Source: Melampsora larici-populina 98AG31 (Eukaryota > Basidiomycota > Pucciniomycetes > Pucciniales > Melampsoraceae). Taken from it: a DNA stretch of 10,402 bases. The notes beneath the pieces were generated by a model. That model made no database searches. It was not told the DNA's origin and was given only the letters and a program-made list of their open reading frames with translations. Within the stretch, counting starts at the first letter, position 1; each line of letters starts with the position of its first letter. Below are positions 1-5,406 of the stretch, piece after piece. The position numbers and the translations under genes are program-made. The stretch is taken from positions 1 through 10,402 of the forward strand of contig NW_006769029.1 of assembly GCF_000204055.1 (NCBI RefSeq), written 5' to 3'.

Positions 1-44
1 TCCATAAGGTTCTGTCCTGAACCATATCTTCCCTGCTCTGACAG
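1..44. repeat. 84-bp-period repeat, uninterrupted copy
   Basis: This 44-bp segment recurs beginning at 85 with two C-to-T differences (positions 16-17 of the unit). The second copy is interrupted after its 26th base by the miniature element at 111-250. The segment therefore shows what the insertion site looked like before insertion. The window starts inside it, so the repeat may extend further left. No coding potential is visible. Confidence 0.8.
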
Positions 45-84
45 GTGAGTTTAACTCAAATCGTGGGAATTGAAATTGATATAG

Positions 85-271
85 TCCATAAGGTTCTGTT
101 TTGAACCATACACTGCCAGGATTAAACACTGTCCTAATTGGGATAATGTGTTGCTTTTTTGGGGTAATTAATTTTTGCCATATAAATGCTTAGCAATCAA
201 TGCAAAAGTGATTGTTATTCCATTAGGGACGGTGTTTAATCCTGGCAGTGATATCTTCCCTGCTCTGACAG
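85..271. repeat. 84-bp-period repeat, copy split by a miniature element
   Basis: Positions 85-110 match 1-26 and positions 254-271 match 27-44 exactly. Between them lie the 140-bp element at 111-250 and one extra ATA (251-253). Removing the element plus one ATA restores the first copy, so the interruption is a clean insertion. Confidence 0.8.
111..250. mobile_element. 140-bp CACTG-type miniature inverted-repeat element with ATA target duplication
   Basis: The element starts CACTGCCAGGATTAAACAC and ends with its inverse, GTGTTTAATCCTGGCAGTG. Imperfect complementarity continues to about 36 bp per side, and the centre is AT-rich. It is flanked by ATA at 108-110 and 251-253, while the paralogous copy at 1-44 has a single ATA at 24-26. 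CACT(A/G) ends with a 3-bp duplication are the signature of the CACTA (En/Spm) superfamily. It is too short to encode anything, so it must have been mobilised by a transposase made elsewhere. PIF/Harbinger also makes 3-bp duplications but prefers TWA targets and different ends. Confidence 0.85.
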
Positions 272-339
272 TATTGTAACACATCAATCTTACCTGCGAC
301 CGTGTGTGACCATCTCCACCATACAGGATGTGCCACGCA

Positions 340-605
340 CTCTCCGCTTGAATAGAGGGCTGTATTATAATCAAATACTTACATACATGTACCGGTTGGC
401 GTGTCTGCAATCAATACTATCAGGTCTTGAATGTGATAAGAGAATTATGTCATCACAATAGAGTCTGAGAGAGTAATATCAATTCTCAAGCTCTTGAGGT
501 CCTTTTTCACTGCGCAGATAAGACAACTTCCAGACACTGCATGTCAGGGCCGTAATTGGGGATGATGGCATCAGGCCACAATTCTAGAGGTGCATGATCT
601 TGACC
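340..605. repeat. 265-bp dispersed repeat, complete copy (empty site for the 4.3-kb element)
   Basis: The segment matches 794-933 and 5276-5406 joined together, at roughly 80-85 percent by eye, in the same orientation. Shared landmarks are CTCTCCGCTTG at the start, GTGTCTGCAATCAATACTAT in the middle and GGGGATGATGGCATCA near the end. The point matching the insertion is the ATA at 476-478. On the minus strand the second half reads as a partly conserved peptide containing LWPDAIIPNYGP here and LWSDAIIPKYGP in the other copy, so the repeat may be exonic in origin. This copy has in-frame stops in that reading. Family unknown. Confidence 0.8.
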
Positions 606-793
606 AGATCTCACATTGTGGGCCTTAAATCCTGGCATACCTTCCACAACAAGGACTATGCCCATTGTATTGATCATTTGGTAAAGCTCCTGCTGAAGGC
701 GGCCAAAAAGGTCATGTTGACCTATTTCAACCTGGATATGAAGCGACCACTGGTTCCTCTCTCAGATTTGGTGACCCTCATAGACAAACCTCC
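606..793 (+). other. Coding-like segment between the two repeat copies, unidentified
   Basis: One plus-strand frame is open across the stretch and reads like protein, including WHTFHNKDYAHCIDHLVKLL and later FNLDMKRPLVPLSDLV, ending at TAG by about 809. The other strand has several stops. A start and splice sites are not clear; it could be an internal exon of a degraded gene or transposon. I do not recognise a family, and no function is assigned. Confidence 0.3.
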
Positions 794-933
794 CTCTCCG
801 CTTGTGTAGAGGGCTGTAATTAAATAATTACATACATTTACTGGTTGACGTGTCTGCAATCAATACTATGAGTTTTTGAATGTGATAAGAGAATTGTGTC
901 ATCAGAATAGAGTCTGATCAGAGAGTATACATA
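794..933. repeat. 265-bp dispersed repeat, second copy, left half
   Basis: This matches 340-478 and breaks exactly where the 4.3-kb element begins. The last bases before the break carry a small extra TAC relative to the complete copy. Positions 931-933 are ATA, the left half of the target duplication. The right half of the copy resumes at 5276. Confidence 0.8.
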
Positions 934-976
934 CACAAGGACCGCCAGATCCCCCCTCGACGTTGAGGGGGGTTGG
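934..976 (+). repeat. Left terminal inverted repeat of the 4.3-kb element
   Basis: The 43-bp repeat pairs with 5233-5275 with one difference (C versus T at position 25). Its inner half is itself nearly palindromic: a run of six C, a centre near GACGTT, then a run of six G, so each end could fold into its own hairpin. Just inside lies a short direct repeat, GCAAATGTGT at 984-993 and 995-1004, a possible subterminal binding motif. Confidence 0.9.
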
Positions 977-1468
977 CAGCGTCGCAAATGTGTTGCAAAT
1001 GTGTCCAATCCTATGTACCTTTGTGTGTCCTAGCCTTATACAGTGCTCAGGCAAAAATTCCACAATCACAAGCCTGACCATCTTTGAGCTCTCAGCTCGG
1101 GCTGAACATGGAAATTCCGCTCAACTGGTATGTACCAGTCCACACATTGAACCACACTACCAATCATCATCGGTTGATTGTAGTCTCAACGCTAAGGACT
1201 TTGGAGGATCTTTTAAGTCAACTCACGTTGCCTCTCGATTGGCTACATGACATCCGATTCCTCATCCTCATAATGATTCTTACTCTCAGATCTGAATTAG
1301 ATGTGGCTTGAGTCTGACTTTCAAAAGGTCAGTGTTTCTTCTACATAATCTTCTTCCTCTAATGACACCATCCCGTCCATTCTAACTGTGCTTCGCTTCC
1401 CTTCTACAACATCCTACCACGGTGACACAATCTTATTGAACTCTCTTAATTTGAATCAGAATTCCACC
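977..1468. other. Left subterminal region, no supported gene
   Basis: Short overlapping ORFs occur on the plus strand (963-1250 and 1084-1311), but neither looks like a conserved protein and each has alternatives in other frames. CTCAG occurs at 1046, 1091 and 1285. From about 1330 the sequence becomes pyrimidine-rich, as expected upstream of the start codon proposed at 1469. Confidence 0.4.
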
Positions 1469-1657
1469 ATGGCATTCAATTCCACTCCTTCTCGAAACAA
1501 CGATCACCACTACCACTGCCACTACCACCACCACTACCTGAACAATCAAGATCAAAGATGGGCCAATCTTCATTCAACTTTTATGAATCAGATCAATCAT
1601 CATTCTCAATTCAATCCATTGATTTCACTAATCAATAATCAACAAAAGCATTTTTAA
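1469..1657 (+). CDS. His/Asn-rich ORF, captured or hypothetical
   Basis: The ATG at 1469 sits in a good eukaryotic context (CACCATGG), although the frame is open from 1388. The 62-codon product is low-complexity: residues 10-30 include DHHYHCHYHHHYLNN, and the rest is rich in Asn, Gln, His and Ser. It ends at TAA 1655-1657. It may be the first exon of the gene whose coiled-coil exon lies at 1741-1867, but no convincing splice donor links them. No domain is recognised. It lies inside the 4.3-kb transposon, so it may be a captured fragment. Confidence 0.35.
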   Translation: MAFNSTPSRNNDHHYHCHYHHHYLNNQDQRWANLHSTFMNQINHHSQFNPLISLINNQQKHF

Positions 1658-1740
1658 GACTTTTATTCATCGTCTTCTATTGTTTTGATGATTCAACGCA
1701 CATCTGGTTATTGAACTCTTATCTCATTTGACTCATTAGA

Positions 1741-1979
1741 TCACGATTGCTACTACTAGAGGCAGTCAATCGGAAGTAGAAACAGTTACGCGCTGAATTA
1801 GAGGCAAAGGAAGCTTTGATTGAGAAAGAAGAAGCTGAACTTGACCACGCTCAAGATTCGTTAGAAGGTAAGTCATTCAATTCACAATTCAAAAGACGCA
1901 AATCATCTCAAGGTGGATGACTGATATTGAATTTTTAGATGAAACTCAAGCCCAATCTCCGAACCTTGTCAAAGCGTAA
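1741..1979 (+). pseudogene. Coiled-coil gene fragment, two exons, with an internal stop
   Basis: The first exon (about 1741-1867) reads SRLLLLEAVNRK, then TAG at 1777-1779, then KQLRAELEAKEALIEKEEAE and a further short stretch. It is a Glu/Lys/Ala-rich helix typical of a coiled coil. The TAG stands where CAG (Gln) would fit. A good intron follows: donor GTAAGT at 1868, branch-like CTGAT near 1921, acceptor TTTTTAG ending at 1938 (71 nt). The second exon continues in frame as DETQAQSPNLVKA and ends at TAA 1977-1979. An acceptor-like CATTAG precedes the first exon. The second exon overlaps the left inverted arm. The family is unknown. The stop and the missing 5' part indicate a broken fragment, though a shorter real gene cannot be excluded. 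Confidence 0.5.
1868..1938 (+). other. Spliceosomal intron (71 nt)
   Basis: The intron has donor GTAAGT, a branch-like CTGAT about 15 nt before the end, and acceptor TTTTTAG. Removing it joins a phase-1 exon end to an exon that continues in frame. Its length matches the introns seen in the CCA-adding-enzyme fragment. Confidence 0.65.
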
Positions 1980-2019
1980 CCGCTCAACCATTCGAGCAAT
2001 TGAAAACAACATCACTGGC
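1953..2019 (+). repeat. Left 67-bp inverted arm flanking the captured CCA-adding-enzyme gene
   Basis: The arm is complementary to 4374-4440 at 65 of 67 positions. Between the arms lies the whole CCA-adding-enzyme fragment. One frame on this strand reads NLRTLSKRNRSTIRAIENNI and continues, without a stop, into a hydrophobic stretch past 2080; the other arm gives nearly the same peptide. The arms may thus be an exon duplicated in inverted orientation, or the TIRs of an element nested in the 4.3-kb transposon. No target duplication is visible outside the arms. Confidence 0.85.
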
Positions 2020-2446
2020 TACCAATACACTCATTATCACTTCTTTACCATCAGCCTTGTATCATCCATCTTTTCGTATGGACCTTTAGCTGCTTGGATT
2101 TTTAACTAGTCTCGGTCGTATCTTGGTGGTCTATCACAGATGGATCGTTTTGTAATAGAAGCGGGCGGCGATCCACCGACGGCTTCAGAAACAGAGCTTG
2201 AAGAGTTTGTTCAAACCTTACCCAAGTATATTGTTTATACCTTGTTGGTGTCAATTCAACTTCTCCTCATCATCATCAACTAAACTCTTATTCACTTTCA
2301 AATCTCATGCTTCCATATCAATCTGGCTCTAATCTTCATCGTCCAAGTATTGATTCTTGTAAACAAATCCAATTTTTTCTTGTAAATCATAATTGACAAT
2401 GATAAATTTGTACATCATAATTGATGATGAATAAAGAAGTAATTAG
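2020..2446. other. Segment between the left arm and the end of the CCA-adding-enzyme fragment
   Basis: The arm's protein-like frame stays open to about 2108, with HYHFFTISLVSSIFSYGPLA as its most hydrophobic part. At 2140-2225 there is an exon-like plus-strand stretch: acceptor-like CTATCACAG, ATG, a reading with VIEAGGDPPTASETELEEF, then a GTATAT donor at 2226. The source gene is not recognised. From about 2230 the DNA is AT-rich and probably contains the 3' untranslated region of the minus-strand pseudogene. Confidence 0.35.
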
Positions 2447-2617
2447 CTAGATATTGAAAAAAAAACAAGATTGATTTTGTACAAATTTGATTAAATTTTC
2501 TTTTAATTGATCTTTAGTTAAATTAGGAAACTTTAATTTTTCATTCACACAAAACTTTAAATAAGATGAAATCTGAGGGTTAGGTTTAATTTTCAAAATC
2601 TCACAAATTTCTTTACC

Positions 2618-2818
2618 CTCTTCAAACCAAACCAAGCCAAAAAAAAAAAAAAAAAAAAAACGAAATAAAAGCCATCCAAAATCAACAGCAAAGAAAAAAA
2701 GCAAAGAAAAAAAGCAAACAAAAAAAGCAAAGAGACAAGAAGGCATTAGATATTTTTCATTCAGCAGCATGAGAATAAGATGAGGAAATAAAGAACAAAA
2801 AGGGAAAATCTACTCAAC
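2618..2818 (-). repeat. Expanded intron with a 22-A run and 13-bp minisatellite
   Basis: The last intron of the CCA-adding-enzyme fragment (donor GTTGAG, acceptor GAAGAG) is about 201 nt, against 66-82 nt for the other well-defined introns. On the plus strand it contains 22 consecutive A (2639-2660) and three tandem 13-bp units, GCAAAGAAAAAAA, at 2688-2726 (the third with one change) plus a partial fourth. The excess length is mostly this low-complexity DNA. Confidence 0.65.
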
Positions 2819-3685
2819 GTTTAAAAGTTCTAAATCGAATTCTTGTGTTAAAGTATAACTTAAATTAAGTAAATCAATTTGGTTCATTAAATCATTAAAC
2901 CAACCCACCAAATCAGAACTTTCTTTTCGATCTATTATTCACAAAACAAAAAAATCACCATCAGAATTCACATCACATCCCAAAAAAATAAAAGATTAGA
3001 AAATAAAACAAACCAATCGAATCTAATAAACCGATCCTATAAACCAAATTCCAAACCAAAGTAACTTTCCAATTCCAATTTAAATTTAAATCTTCTCCAG
3101 GTTCTTGATTTGATTTTTTTCGATTTAAATCATGTACATGATTAGATCTTAATAATTGACCTAATCTTAACCTTTTGTAACTTTCTTCTACTTCTTGTTC
3201 TTTTTGATGTTTCATTTCTTCTTCAATTAATTCAATTGAATGAAATAAATGACTAACAGTAGTTTTATAATAATTTGAAAACTACATGGTGTTTTGGAAA
3301 ATCAAAAATCAGTTTTTGGTTTTGTTTCTTTCAAGGTGAGAAATGATTCACTCAACTTTAATACTTTCAGAAATTATAAACTCTCCTACCCAATTCTCTC
3401 TTTGTTTAACTTTAACAAACTGATTATAAAATGGAGAAAGTGAAGCAGAAATAAATAAGATTGATTTAAATTGAATTAAAGTTTCTTTTAAAATTGAATT
3501 TAATCAAATTCCATTAAAATCTTCATTCCTTAAAAATTTATCTATCACTTTTGATATTCGACTTGATAAATCAGGTTTAATGGTTGAAGTGGAAATTTCA
3601 TTTTCAAATCTTTTGGGGATCGTAAAGATATAGTTATATAAGTTTAGATGGTTAATAAGTTCTATTGATAATAATGGTGATGGAC

Positions 3686-3751
3686 CTGTATGTTCAAAAA
3701 CCAATGAATAATTTTGATTCCAGATTAATAATCAAAATAAGACGTGCTCAC
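3686..3751 (-). other. Intron of the CCA-adding-enzyme fragment (66 nt)
   Basis: The intron has donor GTGAGC and acceptor ACATACAG. Splicing joins ATG CAT G to GT CCA TCA, giving MHGPSPLLSIELI, the expected family sequence across the junction. This is the clearest proof in the window that the captured copy kept genomic introns. Confidence 0.7.
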
Positions 3752-4052
3752 CATGCATCCTTTTTTTTATTCGATTCCAATCCTTTCTATACTAATTTTC
3801 TTCTAAAAAGCCATCTGTTTCCAGCAAGGAAAAACAATCTGTCAAACCAGTTTTATTAATTTCTTATAATGCGATCAAGATACTGACAGTGATTTGATCA
3901 GATTGAGCAGCTTGAATGATTTGATCATCTAATTGAAATCCAAATCGACTTGAAAACCTGATACAACTTAATAATCTAAGTGGATCATCTTTAAAAGTTT
4001 CTAAAGCAGGTAAAGGTGTTCTAATCAAACCGTTTTTTAAATCCTCTAAACC

Positions 4053-4130
4053 CTAAGATTCCAAATAAAGATGAATCAGTTATTAGATTAAGAATATTTG
4101 TAGAATGTATGTATAGGAAATGATGATTAC
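4053..4130 (-). other. Intron of the CCA-adding-enzyme fragment (78 nt)
   Basis: The intron has donor GTAATC and acceptor AATCTTAG, in phase 0. Splicing joins EDQTEL to GLEDLKNGLIRTP, restoring the motif B to motif C spacing of the family. Reading through it instead gives a stop soon after the motif B exon. Confidence 0.7.
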
Positions 4131-4367
4131 TAATTCGGTTTGATCTTCGATTTGATCATTATGCATATTATAAAATAATTCATTGATCGTTATATCACAT
4201 CTCATTGCATCTTCTTTTGGAGTACCAATTCCTCTAATCCCAAACGAAAATGCAAAAGAAGAAAAAAGAATCAATAAATTTGAAGTCTTTTTCTTTGATA
4301 AAGAATTTCAAAAAAAAACGTACTACATCAGTAGGAATTCTAGAATCAGAATGATAAATTTCATTTC

Positions 4368-4711
4368 TTAGTGGCCAGTGATGTTGTTTTCAATTGCTTG
4401 AATGGTTGAGCGGTTACGCTTTGAGAAGGTTCGGAGATTGAGATTGCCATGTCGAGGAGCAGTGAAAGTAGTGGAACGCTGAAATATCTTATTCGGTGTG
4501 GTTGCCCACAAGGGAGCATCAACCCACAAAGATGGACTCGACTCACCGCTTCTCGAGGAACCGCGGGTTGATATTGGGAAAGCGAGTCACCTGGGGGTAG
4601 GAAGGAAATATTGACGCGGTATTTGTGGACATCGTTGCACTCGGCAGACAAAAGATGATCTGCATCATACACACAGAGGAAAGAGAGTATTGTCAGGGCA
4701 TGGGCTGCCAT
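4368..4711 (-). CDS. Short spliced ORF running into the right arm, unidentified
   Basis: A candidate intron at 4546-4479 (68 nt; donor GTGAGT, acceptor ATATTTCAG) joins the frame starting at ATG 4711 to the arm frame in phase 0, giving 91 codons. The first exon begins MAAHALTILSFLCVY, mildly hydrophobic, and ends QYQPAVPREA; the second begins RSTTFTAPRHGNLNLRTFSK. Unspliced, the same start yields 116 codons to 4361. A different frame of the first exon, starting MSTNTASIFPSYPQV, is also protein-like, so frame choice is unsafe. It shares its end with the first codons of the captured gene. No family is recognised; it is probably another captured or transposon-borne fragment. Confidence 0.35.
4374..4440 (-). 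repeat. Right 67-bp inverted arm flanking the captured CCA-adding-enzyme gene
   Basis: The arm pairs with 1953-2019 with two mismatches. On the minus strand it reads NLRTFSKRNRSTIQAIENNI, and the frame stops at TAA 4370-4368, two bases past the arm's inner neighbour. The CCA-adding-enzyme homology begins at 4371 with CTA AGA (Leu-Arg), so arm and captured gene abut almost to the base. Confidence 0.85.
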
Positions 4712-5232
4712 CAGAGGAATAAGGAATGAAGCCTTTCAGGTGGAAGGGCAAACTTAACGCTTGAGTTTTTGATGAAGTTGCTTGTTTTCCATGCCGTTCA
4801 ACATGTCTTGTTATTTAACAAATTGGCTTTGTATGTAGAGATGTATTAAGAATAGGTCCATAGGTAAATATTTATGTATCAAAAGGCGTAAATCTATCTT
4901 GGGGGTTGGTTTCCCGGTTAGCCAATGGTCCGACAGGAGAACCGTGATGAGGTACCGATCCTGAGATGAGATATCATTAAAGGTGTGATACAAGTGTTAT
5001 GTGTGTGTCAGATTGTGAATTTGTGAAATGTCTGGGTCTCAGCATCTGAGACTCAGTCTGCGGTTCTCTTCAATATCCCTATGTTCCCTAAAGTTCAGAG
5101 GATTGGCTGAACGTGCAGGGCTGTTCATTCGGACTTATTGTGCTAAGGTGGTGGAACCATGCATATCTGAGCGGCTCAGATAGGCTCAGATGGAAATCAA
5201 TTGCGATGCAGGTTGGAGACAACTGCGAGACT
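4712..5232. other. Right subterminal region of the 4.3-kb element, CTCAG/CTGAG-rich
   Basis: No supported gene lies here. Between 5036 and 5189 the pentamer CTCAG or its complement CTGAG occurs six times (5038, 5046, 5052, 5167, 5175, 5185). Two pairs form small hairpins: GTCTCAG-CAT-CTGAGAC (5036-5052) and CTGAG-CGG-CTCAG (5167-5179). Clustered subterminal repeats in both orientations are where CACTA-type transposases bind. Three CTCAG copies occur near the left end. Confidence 0.45.
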
Positions 5233-5275
5233 CCAACCCCCCTCAACGTCAAGGGGGGATCTGGCGGTCCTTGTG
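5233..5275 (-). repeat. Right terminal inverted repeat of the 4.3-kb element
   Basis: The repeat pairs with 934-976 at 42 of 43 positions and ends CTTGTG next to ATA. It carries the same C-run/G-run hairpin as the left end. Confidence 0.9.
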
Positions 5276-5406
5276 ATATCAATTCTTGAGCCCTTGATGT
5301 CTTTTTGCACTGAACAGATAAGACAACTTCAAGGCCCTGCATGCAAGGGCCGTACTTGGGGATGATGGCATCAGACCACAGGTCTAGAGGTACATGATTC
5401 TGACTC
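5276..5406. repeat. 265-bp dispersed repeat, second copy, right half
   Basis: It matches 476-605 and resumes the repeat broken at 933; its first three bases are the right ATA duplication. On the minus strand it reads through a peptide including LWSDAIIPKYGPCMQGLEVV without the stops seen in the other copy. An acceptor-like TTCTTTACAG lies just upstream on that strand, suggesting it could be part of an exon. The family is unknown. Confidence 0.75.

Larger units (their letters stand above)
2447..4371 (-). pseudogene. CCA1: 5'-truncated CCA-adding enzyme (tRNA nucleotidyltransferase) pseudogene, introns retained
   Basis: The family adds or repairs the CCA end of tRNAs using CTP and ATP. Reading 4371 to 2447 gives about 420 codons in eight exons: 4371-4324, ~4233-4131, 4052-3848, 3791-3752, 3685-3357, 3281-3014, 2931-2819 and 2617-2447. 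Class II motifs appear in order: DSRIPTDV before motif B; EDAMRCDITINELFYN (B); GLEDLKNGLIRTP (C); FKDDPLRLLSCIRF (D); ERIGIE (E); then GPSPLLSIELI, a long helical tail, and GKEICEILKIKPNP near the C-terminus. Family members are about 500-550 residues. The N-terminal part with motif A (the GG-VRD and metal-binding Asp residues) is absent: homology starts at the inner edge of the right inverted arm. Motif B has RCD where RRD is usual, and motif D has LLS where LLR is usual. Breaks: TAA at 3866-3864, TAA plus a one-base frame change at the A-run near 3768-3761, and TGA at 3506-3504. Intron phases mostly still fit, so decay is recent. Retained introns indicate DNA-level capture, not retroposition. 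The junction between exons 1 and 2 is uncertain. Confidence 0.88.
934..5275. mobile_element. 4.3-kb non-autonomous TIR transposon carrying gene fragments (Pack-type)
   Basis: The element starts CACAAGGACCGCCAG and ends CTGGCGGTCCTTGTG. Its 43-bp terminal inverted repeats (934-976 and 5233-5275) differ at one base and fade out over roughly another 15 bp. ATA occurs on both sides (931-933 and 5276-5278), and the uninterrupted paralogous site at 340-605 has it once. A CAC terminus with a 3-bp duplication fits the CACTA superfamily, although the ends read CACAA rather than CACTA. No transposase is recognisable inside. Contents in order: plus-strand exon fragments (1469-1979), a left inverted arm, a minus-strand CCA-adding-enzyme pseudogene, a right inverted arm, a short minus-strand spliced ORF, and a CTCAG-rich subterminal zone. 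The boundaries are well supported by the empty site; the superfamily is an inference. Confidence 0.85.

Noticed and set aside
111..250. hAT-type miniature element
   Set aside because: hAT elements make 8-bp duplications; the empty site at 1-44 shows exactly 3 bp.
1084..1311. Plus-strand ORF of 75 codons near the left end of the transposon
   Set aside because: It overlaps another ORF of similar length, shows no protein-like pattern and has no start or splice support.
2639..2660. 22-A run as the poly(A) tail of a retroposed gene copy
   Set aside because: The run lies inside an intron of the CCA-adding-enzyme fragment, with coding exons on both sides, and the gene keeps its introns.
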